Assembly (NCBI RefSeq): GCF_002845275.2
Contig: NZ_CP088149.1
Span: forward strand, 4,584,501-4,648,500
Reading direction: 5' to 3'
DNA from: Pseudomonas sp. S06B 330
GTDB lineage: Bacteria > Pseudomonadota > Gammaproteobacteria > Pseudomonadales > Pseudomonadaceae
Length of the DNA stretch: 64,000 nucleotides
This document shows positions 52,869 through 62,284 of the stretch, piece after piece. Each line of letters opens with the position of its first letter. Position 1 is the first letter of the stretch. Made by a program: the position numbers and the translations under genes. The notes under the pieces are model-generated. The model was not told the DNA's origin, made no database searches, and was given only the letters and a program-made list of their open reading frames with translations.

Positions 52869-53765
52869 TCAGCCACGCGGATGATGGCGGGCATGCAACT
52901 CCTGCAACCGAGCCCGGGCAACATGGGTGTAGATCTGCGTGGTCGACAAGTCACTGTGCCCCAGTAGCATCTGCACTACCCGCAAGTCAGCCCCATGGTT
53001 GAGCAAATGCGTGGCGAAGGCATGGCGCAAGGTGTGCGGTGACAGGCTCTTGCTGATACCGGCAACCTGCGCCTGATGCTTGATCCGATGCCAGAACGTC
53101 TGACGGGTCATCTGCTCGCCACGCAGGCTGGGAAACAGCACGTCGCTCGGGCGCCCGTTGAGTAACTCATTGCGGCCATCGCGCAGGTAGCGCTCCAGCC
53201 ATACCACCGCCTCTTCACCCATCGGCACCAGGCGCTCCTTGCTGCCCTTGCCCATGACCCGCAATACACCCTGACGCAAGTTGACCTGATCCAGGGTCAG
53301 ACTGACCAACTCAGTGACACGCAGGCCACAGGCGTAAAGGACTTCAAGCATGGCACGGTCGCGTTGACCGATAGGCTCGCCGAGGTCTGGCGCCTGCAAC
53401 AACGCCTCCACGTCTTCCTCAGACAGCGACTTGGGCAAAGGCCGACCTAACTGCGGCATCTCGACCTGCAATGTTGGGTCGACGCCAATCAGCTTTTCCC
53501 GTAGCAAATAACGATAGAAGCCACGGACACCAGAAAGAAAGCGCGCAGTCGACCGCGGCTTGTAGCCTTGATCCAGGCGCCAGCCCAAGTGATCGAGAAT
53601 CAGCTCGCGCCCGGCATCAGGCAACGCCACACCGCGCTCTTCAAGCCAGCCATTGAACAACGCCAGGTCACTGCGATAAGACTCGCGGGTATTATCCGCC
53701 AGGCCTTTTTCCAGCCACAGGGCGTCGAGGAACTGGTCAATCAGGGGATGTTCAATGGCAGGCAT
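52869..53765 (-). CDS. xerD: Tyrosine recombinase XerD
   Basis: With XerC and FtsK, it resolves chromosome dimers at dif. 298 aa with an N-terminal core-binding domain (1-110) and catalytic domain. All six catalytic residues are present: Arg149 (CGLRVTELVSL), Lys173 (GKGSKERLVPMG), His244 and Arg247 (SPHTLRHAFATH), His270 (LLGHSDLSTT) and Tyr279 (IYTH). The sequence is typical of a housekeeping XerD, not a phage or integron integrase, and no mobile element is nearby. It lies upstream of dsbC, as in P. aeruginosa. ATG start. Confidence 0.96.
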   Translation of the reverse strand: MPAIEHPLIDQFLDALWLEKGLADNTRESYRSDLALFNGWLEERGVALPDAGRELILDHLGWRLDQGYKPRSTARFLSGVRGFYRYLLREKLIGVDPTLQVEMPQLGRPLPKSLSEEDVEALLQAPDLGEPIGQRDRAMLEVLYACGLRVTELVSLTLDQVNLRQGVLRVMGKGSKERLVPMGEEAVVWLERYLRDGRNELLNGRPSDVLFPSLRGEQMTRQTFWHRIKHQAQVAGISKSLSPHTLRHAFATHLLNHGADLRVVQMLLGHSDLSTTQIYTHVARARLQELHARHHPRG

Positions 53766-53841
53766 GACAACTCGGAAGCAGATGACGAAAGCGCAATATT
53801 GCCGCTAGTCTTCCACAACATGGTCGGCATAGGGAGTCCGA

Positions 53842-55644
53842 ATGAACGAACAACAGATATTGCTGACCTTTGGTGGCATTGGCGTTGCTGCCCTCGCCTG
53901 CCAATGGCTGGCCTGGCGCTTAAAACTACCGGCAATACTCTTTCTCTTGGTCAGCGGCATTCTTGCCGGACCAATTCTTGGCTGGCTGGATCCACAAGAA
54001 ATGTTCGGCCCGCTGCTGATGCCACTGGTTTCACTGGCGGTGGCACTGATCCTGTTCGAAGGCAGTTTGACCCTTCACTTGTCGCAATGGCGCGAGATCG
54101 GCACGGTGGTGCATCGCATGGTTACCGTCGGCGCCCTGTCGACCTGGATCATCATCACCTTGGCCACCCATTGGTTGCTGGGCTTTGACTGGTTGCTGGC
54201 GACCCTGTTCGGCACCTTGACCCTGGTCACTGGCCCTACAGTCATCGTGCCGATGTTGCGGGTGGTGCGACCGAAATCGACCATTGCCAATATTCTGCGC
54301 TGGGAAGGCATTGTCATCGACCCGATCGGCGCGCTGTTAGCGGTAGTGGTGTACAGCTTCATCATCGCCAGTGCTGCCGGCAATGGCCTGAGTCAAAGCC
54401 TGATGACCTTCGCCGGAGTGATTCTGTGCGGTAGCGCATTTGGCGCAGCCGGGGGCTGGATCCTCGGCCAGGTGATGCGCCGACAATGGCTCCCCGAGTA
54501 CCTGCATAACCTGGCGTCGCTGGCTGCGGTACTGGGCATCTTTATCGCCTCCAACCAGGTGACCCATGAATCAGGTCTACTGGCAGTAACCCTCATGGGT
54601 ATGTGGCTGGCCAACATGAAAGGCGTAGATGTTCGGCAGATCCTGCACTTCAAGGAGAACCTAAGCGTCCTGCTGATCTCTGGGCTGTTCATCCTCCTGG
54701 CAGCACGCCTGGACCTTAACGCCCTGCTCGGCCTTGGCCCGGCGGTGCTGGCATTGCTGCTGGTCATCCAGTTGATCGCCCGCCCACTGAACGTCGTACT
54801 GTCTACTTGGGGTTCGAACTTGAACTGGCGCGAACGCGCCCTGCTCGGCTGGATTGCACCGCGAGGGATCGTTGCCGCGGCGGTGTCAGCGATTTTCGCC
54901 ATTCGCCTGGATGAAGCCGGTCATGAGGGCGCCCTGCTGCTGGTGCCGCTGACCTTTGCCGTGATTATCGGCACTGTCGTGTTGCAAAGTGCCACGGCTC
55001 GGCCGCTGGCACGCTTGCTGAAGGTCGCGGAACCTGCGCCTAGCGGCTTTCTGATCGTCGGCGCCAACCCTCCGGCCCGCACCATCGCCAAGGCCTTGCA
55101 GCAATTGGACTGCCGGGTTTTGCTCACCGATTCGAGCTGGGAAAACATCCGTGCGGCGCGAATGGAGGGGCTGCCGACTTACTTTGGTAATCCAGCCTCA
55201 CAGCATGCCGATGCCCATCTGGATCTGGTTGGCCTGGGGCACTTGCTTGGCCTGTCCCCTGCGGGAGAGCTCAATACCCTGGCGTGCGCACGATTTCGTC
55301 ATGACTTTGGTCATGCGCGTTTGTTCGTACTGGCCAGCGGGTTGGAGACGCAGCGTAGTGACAAGCACCGCGCCAGTGACGAGCATCGGGGGCATGTATT
55401 GGGCAGCCAGGCACTGACCTACGTTCAGCTGGCCAATCAGTTACATCAGGGTGCAGAGCTGTACAGCACCAACCTGACTGAGACCTTTGGCTGGGAAGAC
55501 TATCAAGCACTGCATGGCGAGCGGGCAACCTTGCTGTTTGCCCGTGACGGCAGTGGCTGGGTGCATGTGTTCGGGCCCGATAGTGCGCTCAAACCGGGCG
55601 CTGGGTGGGCAGTGGTGGCACTGATTCAGCCGGAACAAAGCTAG
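53842..55644 (+). CDS. CPA1-type cation:proton antiporter with RCK-like tail
   Basis: 600 aa. The N-terminal 380 residues carry about 12 membrane helices of the monovalent cation:proton antiporter (CPA1/NhaP) family: ALACQWLAWRLKLPAILFLL, the ion-pathway motif TLVTGPTVIVPMLRVVRPKS and WEGIVIDPIGALLAVVVYSF. The C-terminal 210 residues form a Rossmann-type TrkA-N domain (FLIVGANPPARTIAKALQQL), which may sense NAD(H) or another nucleotide, followed by a TrkA-C-like part. It exchanges Na+ or K+ for H+; the ion is not resolvable. Start ATG at 53842 with GGGAG upstream. It is divergent from xerD with a 76-bp gap. Confidence 0.92.
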   Translation: MNEQQILLTFGGIGVAALACQWLAWRLKLPAILFLLVSGILAGPILGWLDPQEMFGPLLMPLVSLAVALILFEGSLTLHLSQWREIGTVVHRMVTVGALSTWIIITLATHWLLGFDWLLATLFGTLTLVTGPTVIVPMLRVVRPKSTIANILRWEGIVIDPIGALLAVVVYSFIIASAAGNGLSQSLMTFAGVILCGSAFGAAGGWILGQVMRRQWLPEYLHNLASLAAVLGIFIASNQVTHESGLLAVTLMGMWLANMKGVDVRQILHFKENLSVLLISGLFILLAARLDLNALLGLGPAVLALLLVIQLIARPLNVVLSTWGSNLNWRERALLGWIAPRGIVAAAVSAIFAIRLDEAGHEGALLLVPLTFAVIIGTVVLQSATARPLARLLKVAEPAPSGFLIVGANPPARTIAKALQQLDCRVLLTDSSWENIRAARMEGLPTYFGNPASQHADAHLDLVGLGHLLGLSPAGELNTLACARFRHDFGHARLFVLASGLETQRSDKHRASDEHRGHVLGSQALTYVQLANQLHQGAELYSTNLTETFGWEDYQALHGERATLLFARDGSGWVHVFGPDSALKPGAGWAVVALIQPEQS

Positions 55645-55658
55645 CCGCTGCGACCTCA

Positions 55659-55710
55659 TCGCTGGCAACGCCAGCTCCCACACGTTGTGGGAGTCGACAT
55701 TGCCGGCGAA
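55659..55710. repeat. REP pair, short-spaced
   Basis: TCGCTGGCAACGCCAGCTCC followed 10 bp later by the inverted GGGAGTCGACATTGCCGGCG. It is a shorter-spaced version of the REP pair seen elsewhere. It lies between the antiporter and the convergent thioesterase. Confidence 0.75.
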
Positions 55711-55727
55711 GGGATCGGGGCTGGTAC

Positions 55728-56135
55728 TCAGAACCCAGGCAGAACCGGCACCGGCCGCTTGTCTTCATCGATGGCAACAAAGCTGAACAGGCCATGGATG
55801 GCCTTCTCGCGACTGTCACAGCTCATGCTTTCGACAAACACTTCAACCTCAACCTTGAGACTGGTATTGCCCACAGCAGCCACCCGCCCAACCAACTCGA
55901 CAATGGAACCAGCGGCAATCGGGTGCTTGAAGTCGATCCGGTCGGTGGACACAGTCACCAACGGCAACCGGCAAAAGCGCGTGGCGGCGATGAACGACAC
56001 TTCATCCATCCAGGCCAAAGCGGTACCACCGAACAAGGTGTTGTGATGATTGGTAGTGGACGGAAACACCGCCTTGGTAACGCGGGTCACCGACAGTTCG
56101 GTGCGGCGTTCGATTTCCTGCTCTCTGGGGCTCAT
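55728..56135 (-). CDS. Acyl-CoA thioesterase, hotdog fold
   Basis: 135 aa, the size of the YciA/BFIT-like hotdog thioesterases that hydrolyse acyl-CoA to free acid. The active-site segment NHHNTLFGGTALAWMDEVSF and FKHPIAAGSIVELVGRVAAV are typical; the Asp in AWMDE is the usual catalytic residue. ATG start at 56135. It follows rplS by about 90 bp with a terminator in between, so it has its own promoter. The physiological acyl-CoA is not defined by the sequence. Confidence 0.92.
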   Translation of the reverse strand: MSPREQEIERRTELSVTRVTKAVFPSTTNHHNTLFGGTALAWMDEVSFIAATRFCRLPLVTVSTDRIDFKHPIAAGSIVELVGRVAAVGNTSLKVEVEVFVESMSCDSREKAIHGLFSFVAIDEDKRPVPVLPGF

Positions 56136-56166
56136 AAACTCACATCAGGGACAAATTACAGACAAC

Positions 56167-56194
56167 AAAAAAGCAGCCCGAAGGCTGCTTTTTT
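56167..56194. terminator. Bidirectional terminator after the rpsP-rplS operon
   Basis: A long stem AAAAAAGCAGCC / GGCTGCTTTTTT with a 4-base loop and A/T runs on both sides, about 35 bp after the rplS stop. It can stop rightward and leftward transcription. Confidence 0.9.
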
Positions 56195-56228
56195 CGCATA
56201 GTGGCCGTAGCCACCGGTCAAACTGTCA

Positions 56229-56579
56229 TCAGGACAGTTTTTCCTTGATGCGAGCGGCTTTACCGGACAGGTCGCGCAGGTAGTACAGCTTGGCTTTACG
56301 CACGTCACCACGACGTTTCACGGCCAGGCTGTCGATTTGCGGGCTGTAGGTCTGGAAAGTACGCTCAACACCAACACCGTTGGAGATCTTGCGAACAGTG
56401 AAAGCGCTGTTCAGACCACGGTTACGTTTGGCGATGACAACGCCTTCGAAAGCCTGCAGACGCGAACGATCGCCTTCCTTTACTTTCACCTGAACGACAA
56501 TGGTGTCGCCCGGGGCAAAGGTCGGGATCTCTTTGGACATCTGCTCAGCTTCGATCTGCTGAATGATTTTGTTGGTCAT
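56229..56579 (-). CDS. rplS: 50S ribosomal protein L19
   Basis: Ribosomal protein at the interface of the two subunits. 116 aa; the start [40 protein letters not shown] and the rRNA-binding [20 protein letters not shown] segments are diagnostic. It is the last gene of the rpsP-rimM-trmD-rplS operon, 42 bp after trmD. Confidence 0.98.
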   Translation of the reverse strand: MTNKIIQQIEAEQMSKEIPTFAPGDTIVVQVKVKEGDRSRLQAFEGVVIAKRNRGLNSAFTVRKISNGVGVERTFQTYSPQIDSLAVKRRGDVRKAKLYYLRDLSGKAARIKEKLS

Positions 56580-56621
56580 GCTGTGCTCCTAAGGTAAATC
56601 GTCGGATCTACCATCGATACG

Positions 56622-57374
56622 TTAACTATCGTCCCGCTCTCGGAGATACTCCGTGAGCAGCTTCTTCTCTTCTCCAGAAAGTGAGCGACTTTCCAGAAGA
56701 TCGGCGCGTCGTTCATAGGTCCGCCCAAGGGACTGCTGTAAACGCCATCGCCGGATGTGTGCATGGTTGCCACTAAGCAACACGTCGGGAACACGCTGAT
56801 CCGCATACACCTCCGGTCGGGTGTAGTGCGGGCAATCAAGCAGACCATCAGTGAAGGAGTCTTCCTCCGCCGAGTCCGCATGCCCTAAAGCTCCGGGCAG
56901 CAGTCGCGTAACCGCATCAATCAGGACCATCGCCGGTAGCTCACCACCGGACAGGACATAATCCCCAATCGACCACTCTTCATCGACATGAGCCTCAATA
57001 AAGCGCTCGTCAATGCCTTCATATCGACCGGCTATCAGAATCAACGATTCATGCCTCGCCAGGTCTTTGACCGCCGACTGATTCAGCTTGCGGCCTTGCG
57101 GGCTCAGGTAAATCACCTTCGCCGCCTCTCCGGTTGCCTGCCTGGCAGCTACCAGGGCATCTTCCAGAGGCTTGATCTTCATCACCATGCCCGGACCACC
57201 GCCAAACGGCCGATCATCCACCGTATGGTGACGATCTGTGGTGTAGTCCCGCGGGTTCCAGCAGGTCAGTTGCAGCAACCCCTGTCGCACCGCTCGGCTG
57301 GTAATGCCGTACTCACTGATGGCCGAGAACATCTCGGGGAACAGCGTGATGACGTCTACGCGCAGGCTGGCCAT
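56622..57374 (-). CDS. trmD: tRNA (guanine37-N1)-methyltransferase TrmD
   Basis: Methylates G37 next to the anticodon to prevent frameshifting. 250 aa with the SPOUT-class knot: [52 protein letters not shown], and the SAM-binding knot region [20 protein letters not shown]. The C-terminal helical domain has [20 protein letters not shown]. It lies 3 bp after rimM and 42 bp before rplS. Confidence 0.98.
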   Translation of the reverse strand: MASLRVDVITLFPEMFSAISEYGITSRAVRQGLLQLTCWNPRDYTTDRHHTVDDRPFGGGPGMVMKIKPLEDALVAARQATGEAAKVIYLSPQGRKLNQSAVKDLARHESLILIAGRYEGIDERFIEAHVDEEWSIGDYVLSGGELPAMVLIDAVTRLLPGALGHADSAEEDSFTDGLLDCPHYTRPEVYADQRVPDVLLSGNHAHIRRWRLQQSLGRTYERRADLLESRSLSGEEKKLLTEYLRERDDS

Positions 57375-57377
57375 TGC

Positions 57378-57914
57378 TTAGAAGTCCGCGTCCCATTCCA
57401 CCCTCATTTCGCCTGCAACCAGGTCGATCTTCAACACGCATTGCTCTGTATAGGGCAATAGGCGTTCACGATCATCCAGGCTGCCCGCGCAGGGCTTGAC
57501 CACCATTACATCGTTCGCGCCGGTCTCCAACAGGTGATCAATCTTGCCGAACAGCTGTTCGTCCTGATTGATGACTTTCAGGCCTACCAACTGGTACCAG
57601 TAGTACTCGTCGCTAGACAGGTTGGGCAGAAGGCTTCGCGAGATACAAATCTCATAACCGCTCAGAAGACGGGCTTCATCACGATCGTCGAGGCCTTTGA
57701 GCTTGGCGACCAGATCCTTTTGAGTGGAACGGCCACTGACCAGCTCTACCTGTTTTACCTTCCCGTCGTGCCGAAGCGTCCAGTTAGGGTAATCCAACAG
57801 GTTTTCAATCGGATCGGTAAAGGAAAAAACCTTCACCTCGCCGCGAACGCCGTGAACCGAGAAAATCTTGCCGACAACGATCAAATCGTCAGCACTTTCT
57901 GGCGTCGCGTTCAT
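57378..57914 (-). CDS. rimM: Ribosome maturation factor RimM
   Basis: Assists assembly of the 30S head by binding S19. 178 aa: an N-terminal beta-barrel RimM domain (VVGKIFSVHGVRGEVKVFSF) and a C-terminal PRC barrel (about 100-175; YYWYQLVGLKVINQDEQLFG). It lies 5 bp after rpsP and 3 bp before trmD. Confidence 0.97.
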   Translation of the reverse strand: MNATPESADDLIVVGKIFSVHGVRGEVKVFSFTDPIENLLDYPNWTLRHDGKVKQVELVSGRSTQKDLVAKLKGLDDRDEARLLSGYEICISRSLLPNLSSDEYYWYQLVGLKVINQDEQLFGKIDHLLETGANDVMVVKPCAGSLDDRERLLPYTEQCVLKIDLVAGEMRVEWDADF

Positions 57915-57919
57915 ATTGC

Positions 57920-58171
57920 TCAGGCAGCAGCCTTGGCAGCTTGCTTCAGCAGCTGGGCAACACGATCAGAAGGCTGTGCGCCAACGCTCAGCCAGTGAGC
58001 AACGCGGTCTTCTTTAACGGACAGACGAACTTCCTGACCACGAGCGATAGGGTTGAAGAAACCAACCTGCTCGATGTGCGAACCGGTAACCGGGTTACGC
58101 GAGTCGGTCACGGTCAGGGTGTAGAATGGGCGCTTTTTAGAGCCACCACGGGCAAGACGGATGGTTAGCAT
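57920..58171 (-). CDS. rpsP: 30S ribosomal protein S16
   Basis: 83 aa from the ATG at 58171, beginning [20 protein letters not shown], with [20 protein letters not shown] and an Ala/Lys-rich C-terminus. The 71-codon upstream extension is out of family. It is the first gene of the rpsP-rimM-trmD-rplS operon; the promoter should be within 58172-58340. Confidence 0.97.
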   Translation of the reverse strand: MLTIRLARGGSKKRPFYTLTVTDSRNPVTGSHIEQVGFFNPIARGQEVRLSVKEDRVAHWLSVGAQPSDRVAQLLKQAAKAAA

Positions 58172-58275
58172 TGAACATCGTTCCTGTAGTCGGTGCTGCA
58201 AATCATAATGCACAGCGGGCACACGGGTGCCCGAAAGGCCGCATATTCTCAAGGAATATCCGGACTTTTGCAAAT

Positions 58276-58300
58276 GCCTTTTTACCTGATGCAAAAAGGC
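58276..58300. other. Hairpin upstream of rpsP
   Basis: GCCTTTTT and AAAAAGGC arms with a 9-base loop, about 105 bp upstream of the rpsP start codon. It may be part of the rpsP leader or a 3' hairpin of ffh, whose stop is 108 bp away. Assignment is uncertain. Confidence 0.4.
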
Positions 58301-58325
58301 CTGCCTGCTGATTTGCGAATAACGC

Positions 58326-58341
58326 TGCCTTATATAAGGCA
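58326..58341. other. Perfect 16-bp palindrome between ffh and rpsP
   Basis: TGCCTTATATAAGGCA equals its reverse complement. It lies 155 bp upstream of rpsP and 67 bp downstream of ffh, near the likely rpsP operon promoter. It may be an AT-rich operator or a -10-like element; no regulator is assigned. Confidence 0.45.
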
Positions 58342-58407
58342 ACAGTGTCCCGCCAAGGGCGGGGGTTCGATCATCGGCGCACATTCGCGCCGACGATCCG
58401 AATAGGG

Positions 58408-59784
58408 TTACAGCTTGGGCATGCCGCCGCCGGGCATCATGCCACCCAGGCCGCGCATCATTTTTGCCATGCCGCCTTTGGCAGAAAACTTCTTCATCAT
58501 CTTCTGCATCTGCTTGTGCTGTTTGATCAAACGACCGATGTCCTGCACCTGGGTGCCGGAACCCATGGCGATCCGGCGCTTACGCGAACCGCTGATCAGC
58601 TCAGGGTCGCGGCGCTCGGCCGGGGTCATGGAGTTGATGATCGCTTCCATCTGCTTGAACTGCTTCTCGGCTGCGCCCTGGGCATTGCCCATCTGCGCCA
58701 GATTGACTCCACCCATGTTGGGCAACTTGTCCATCAGGCCGCCGAGGCCGCCCATGTTCTTCATTTGCTGCAGCTGGTCACGGAAGTCTTCGAGGTCGAA
58801 ACCCTTGCCCTTCTTCAGCTTCTTGGCCAGTTTGTCGGCCTTTTCCTTGTCGAGGGTCTGTTCGGCCTGCTCGATCAGGCTGAGCACGTCGCCCATGCCG
58901 AGGATTCGCGACGCAATACGGTCGGGGTGGAACGGTTCGAGCGCTTCGCTCTTTTCGCCCATACCGATGAACTTGATCGGCTTGCCGGTAATGGCGCGCA
59001 CCGACAGCGCAGCACCGCCACGGGCGTCACCGTCGACCTTGGTCAGGATCACACCGGTCAGCGGCAGCGCATCACCAAACGCCTTGGCGGTGTTGGCGGC
59101 GTCCTGACCGGTCATGGCGTCAACCACGAACAGCGTCTCGATCGGCTTGACCGCGGCGTGCAGGTCTTTGATCTCGGCCATCATCTCGGCGTCGATATGC
59201 AAACGACCGGCGGTATCGACGATGACCACGTCGATGAATTTCAGTTTGGCTTCGCGGATCGCCGCTTCGGCAATCGCTACCGGCTTCTGGCTGATATCGG
59301 AAGGGAAGAAGGTAACGCCGATATCACTTGCCAGGGTTTCCAGCTGCTTGATTGCCGCCGGGCGGTAGACGTCAGCCGACACCACCATCACCGACTTCTT
59401 CTTGCGCTCTTTAAGGAAGCGCGCCAGCTTGCCGGCGGTGGTGGTCTTACCCGCACCCTGCAGACCGGCCATCAGCACCACGGCAGGTGGAGCAGCATTG
59501 AGCGCCAGGTCTTCGTTGGCCGCGCCCATCAGGCCTTCGAGTTCGGCCTGGACGATTTTCACGAACGCCTGACCTGGGGTCAGGCTGCGCGACACCTCGG
59601 TGCCGACCGCACGCTCTTTGATCTTGTTGACGAAATCCTTGACCACCGGCAGGGCGACGTCAGCCTCGAGCAACGCCATGCGCACTTCACGCAGGGTGTC
59701 TTTGATGTTGTCTTCGGTCAGCTTGGCCTTGCCGGTGACATGGCGCAGCGTCTGTGACAGACGGTCGGTCAGGTTTTCAAACAT
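58408..59784 (-). CDS. ffh: Signal recognition particle protein Ffh
   Basis: GTPase that binds 4.5S RNA and delivers nascent membrane proteins to FtsY. 458 aa with the N domain (1-90), the G domain with P-loop [35 protein letters not shown] and [14 protein letters not shown], and the Met-rich M domain (about 310-440; [16 protein letters not shown]). The RNA-binding helix reads [20 protein letters not shown]. Complete. It is transcribed in the same direction as rpsP, about 236 bp upstream of it. Confidence 0.98.
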   Translation of the reverse strand: MFENLTDRLSQTLRHVTGKAKLTEDNIKDTLREVRMALLEADVALPVVKDFVNKIKERAVGTEVSRSLTPGQAFVKIVQAELEGLMGAANEDLALNAAPPAVVLMAGLQGAGKTTTAGKLARFLKERKKKSVMVVSADVYRPAAIKQLETLASDIGVTFFPSDISQKPVAIAEAAIREAKLKFIDVVIVDTAGRLHIDAEMMAEIKDLHAAVKPIETLFVVDAMTGQDAANTAKAFGDALPLTGVILTKVDGDARGGAALSVRAITGKPIKFIGMGEKSEALEPFHPDRIASRILGMGDVLSLIEQAEQTLDKEKADKLAKKLKKGKGFDLEDFRDQLQQMKNMGGLGGLMDKLPNMGGVNLAQMGNAQGAAEKQFKQMEAIINSMTPAERRDPELISGSRKRRIAMGSGTQVQDIGRLIKQHKQMQKMMKKFSAKGGMAKMMRGLGGMMPGGGMPKL

Positions 59785-59980
59785 GGTGATCCTTTCAGGC
59801 TCTGTAGAACCGAGGTTTATCAGCTGCCTCTGGCGTATTCGACGGGCCTTGGGCAGGGGCAGATCGGCGATTATAACGAAGACTCGGGCTAGCGCACACC
59901 TTGCCGTCGGTTAGCAGTCTTCCTTGACAGGCGCGTTCTATGCCAAACTCAACTCTTTTCGGGCTTGCCTAACAGGACTT

Positions 59981-60793
59981 ATGCTCCCTTTGTCACCCAG
60001 CTTGCTACCTAACCTGATCGCCGCCTGCTTGTACGCCGCCGCGACTCTCTATCACGGCTCCCGGCTGGCGCAAGGCGCCAAGGCCGACAAACGCCTGCTC
60101 GGACTGCTGGGGGCACTGGCGGTCATTGCCCAAGGCACTGCGCTGTGCTGGCAACTGCTTACGCCTTTGGGCCTGAGCCTGGACTTCTTCAGCGCCGCCA
60201 GCCTGATCGCCACGGCAGTGATTGCCCTGACCCTGCTGGCCTGCCTGCGCATTCCGGTGGAAAATCTCTTGCTGCTGCTGTTCCCGCTGGGCATGGCCAC
60301 GGCGCTAATCGCGCAGTTCGCACCGTCAGGCACGGTGCCGCTGATCAACGAAGAGCCGGGCATTCTTGCGCATATCCTGCTGTCGATCCTGGCCTATGGG
60401 TTGTTCACCATTGCCGTGTTCCAGTCCTTGTTGTTGCTGGTGCAGGATCACCAGCTCAAGCACAAGCACCCTTCCGGTCTGATTCGCAACTTCCCGCCAC
60501 TGCAGACCATGGAAAGCCTGTTGTTCGGCTTTCTCTGGACCGGCTGGGGACTGCTGTCGCTGTCGCTGATTTCCGGCTGGCTGTTCCTCGACAACCTGTT
60601 CGCCCAGCACCTGGTGCACAAAACCTTGCTCGCCTGCGTAGCCTGGGTGGTGTTCAGCGTGCTGCTGTGGGGCCGCACCCGCCTGGGCTGGCGCGGCCAC
60701 AAGGCGATTCGCTGGACACTGGCCGGTTTTTGCCTGCTGATGCTGGCGTACTTCGGCAGCAAGCTGGTGCGCGAATTCATCCTGCACATCTGA
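59981..60793 (+). CDS. CcsA/HemX-like (YpjD) cytochrome-c-assembly membrane protein
   Basis: 270 aa with about eight membrane helices, matching the YpjD/CcsA-like family that sits beside ffh in pseudomonads. The helices include LIAACLYAAATLYHGSRLAQ near the start and ILLSILAYGLFTIAVFQSLL. Landmarks are GYGL-like AYGLF and WTGWGLLSLSLISG. The true heme-handling WWD motif of CcmC or CcsA is not evident, so a heme function is uncertain. ATG at 59981 with AGGA ahead; the TTG further upstream is not used. The corC-like gene follows 13 bp later, so the two share a transcript. Confidence 0.85.
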   Translation: MLPLSPSLLPNLIAACLYAAATLYHGSRLAQGAKADKRLLGLLGALAVIAQGTALCWQLLTPLGLSLDFFSAASLIATAVIALTLLACLRIPVENLLLLLFPLGMATALIAQFAPSGTVPLINEEPGILAHILLSILAYGLFTIAVFQSLLLLVQDHQLKHKHPSGLIRNFPPLQTMESLLFGFLWTGWGLLSLSLISGWLFLDNLFAQHLVHKTLLACVAWVVFSVLLWGRTRLGWRGHKAIRWTLAGFCLLMLAYFGSKLVREFILHI

Positions 60794-60806
60794 CGGGCAC
60801 AGGTAA

Positions 60807-62018
60807 ATGGACGCACTGCCGTTAGGCCCCTTGCTTGGTATTCTGGCACTGGCCCTGCTGTGGTCGGCGCTGTTCACCGCCGTAGACGCCGCCCAGCAAC
60901 AGCTCAATGGGGTACGGCGTAACGGCCTCACCGATGAACACCCGGCACTGGCGGTCACCCCCCAGTCCTTGGTGCTGTGTTCCACCCTGGGCAAGTTGTT
61001 GGTGCTGGCACTGGCCTGCCTGCTGGGCCAGCGCTATAACGGCGAACAAGGCTTCTGGCTGGCCGGGCTTGGCGCTGCCGGCCTGGTGCTGGTGCTGGCC
61101 GAATACCTGCCGCGGCAACTGGCCCGACGCAACCCGCACACCTTCATTACCTTGGGCAACAGCCTGCTCAAAGCCCCATTGAAACTGCTCCAGCCGCTGG
61201 CCTGGCTACTCGATGGCTGCGCCCGGCTGCTACTGCACCCGTTCCGTATTCAGCCCCATGCCGTCACCCTGCACGAATTGGATGGCAGCGACGACGACAT
61301 CGATGACCACCAGCTCGACCACCGCCTGAACCTACCGGAGAGCTTGCTGGCGCTGGACAAGATCACCGTCAATGACATTCTGGTACCGCGCAATGACATC
61401 GACGGGATCAACCTCGACGATTCGATCGAACAGATCATCGAACAACTGATCATCAGCCGCCACACCCGCTTGCCGGTCTATCACAGCGATATCAACCAGG
61501 TCGAAGCAATCCTCAACACCAAGCTGATCAGCCACCTGCTGCCCAAGGCCGAGCTGACTCGCGCAACGCTACAGGCAGCCTGTTACGACCCTTACTTTGT
61601 CCCGGAAAGCACGCCGTTGCAGTTGCAACTGCTGAACTTTCACAAGCAGCAGCGGCGCCTTGGCGTGGTGGTCGACGAATATGGTGAAGTGCTGGGCATC
61701 GTCACCCTGGAAGACATTCTCGAAGAGATCGTCGGCGAATTCGAAGACGAACACAGCCTCGATAATCCGCACATCCACCCCCAGGCCGACGGGCGCTTTG
61801 TCATTGAAGGCAACGTTTCGATTCGTGAGCTAAACCGCAGCCTCGGCTGGCACTTGCCTAGCGATGGGCCGAAGACCCTCAATGGCCTGGTCACCGAAGC
61901 ACTGGAAAGCATCCCGGCCAGTGCGGTTTGCTTGAAAATCGGTCGCTATCGCCTGGAAATCCTCGAAACAGAGGACAATTGTGCCAGTCGGATACTGGTC
62001 TGGACCGTGACTCGCTAG
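60807..62018 (+). CDS. HlyC/CorC (CNNM-type) transporter-associated protein with CBS pair
   Basis: 403 aa. The N-terminal part has four membrane helices of the DUF21/CNNM type (LLGILALALLWSALFTAVDA and VLCSTLGKLLVLALACLLGQ). Two CBS domains follow (about 185-305; VNDILVPRNDIDGINLDDSI and RLGVVVDEYGEVLGIVTLED), then a CorC_HlyC domain (about 315-400). Family members handle Mg2+ or Co2+ efflux and bind adenine nucleotides at the CBS pair. The starting ATG is 13 bp after the CcsA-like gene. The transported ion is inferred from family only. Confidence 0.9.
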   Translation: MDALPLGPLLGILALALLWSALFTAVDAAQQQLNGVRRNGLTDEHPALAVTPQSLVLCSTLGKLLVLALACLLGQRYNGEQGFWLAGLGAAGLVLVLAEYLPRQLARRNPHTFITLGNSLLKAPLKLLQPLAWLLDGCARLLLHPFRIQPHAVTLHELDGSDDDIDDHQLDHRLNLPESLLALDKITVNDILVPRNDIDGINLDDSIEQIIEQLIISRHTRLPVYHSDINQVEAILNTKLISHLLPKAELTRATLQAACYDPYFVPESTPLQLQLLNFHKQQRRLGVVVDEYGEVLGIVTLEDILEEIVGEFEDEHSLDNPHIHPQADGRFVIEGNVSIRELNRSLGWHLPSDGPKTLNGLVTEALESIPASAVCLKIGRYRLEILETEDNCASRILVWTVTR

Positions 62019-62284
62019 CTATACTCGAGTCACGCTTACCCAGCCCAGCCGTCACGCCCGCTACCCGCACTCAGCGTTTCACGGCCAGTCCGCATCACTG
62101 AATACTGCGCGCACAACCTGCACTGTTTCACACCCCGAACATTGCCCGCGCCGCCCCTATCCCCAACGGGCGTATGCTCAGTCACGCGATCAACAACAAT
62201 ACGCTTCGGCGCCTGCTTGCTGATGCCTGCCTGTGCAGGACGGTAGCAACGCCCATGGAGCACTCGACTGTCAGGGATAATCGC

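Noticed and set aside
52869..53765. Tyrosine recombinase as evidence of an integrated element
   Set aside because: Its sequence and neighbours (dsbC, hom, thrC) are those of housekeeping XerD; no attachment-site duplication or phage gene is near.
58345..59757. 470-aa plus-strand open frame opposite ffh
   Set aside because: It is a shadow of ffh (His/Leu/Gly-rich); ffh has all its motifs on the other strand.
62007..62033. GTGACTCG/CGAGTCAC inverted repeat at the end of the CorC-like gene as a terminator
   Set aside because: The stem overlaps the stop codon, the loop is 11 bases, and no T tail follows, so I did not list it as a feature.
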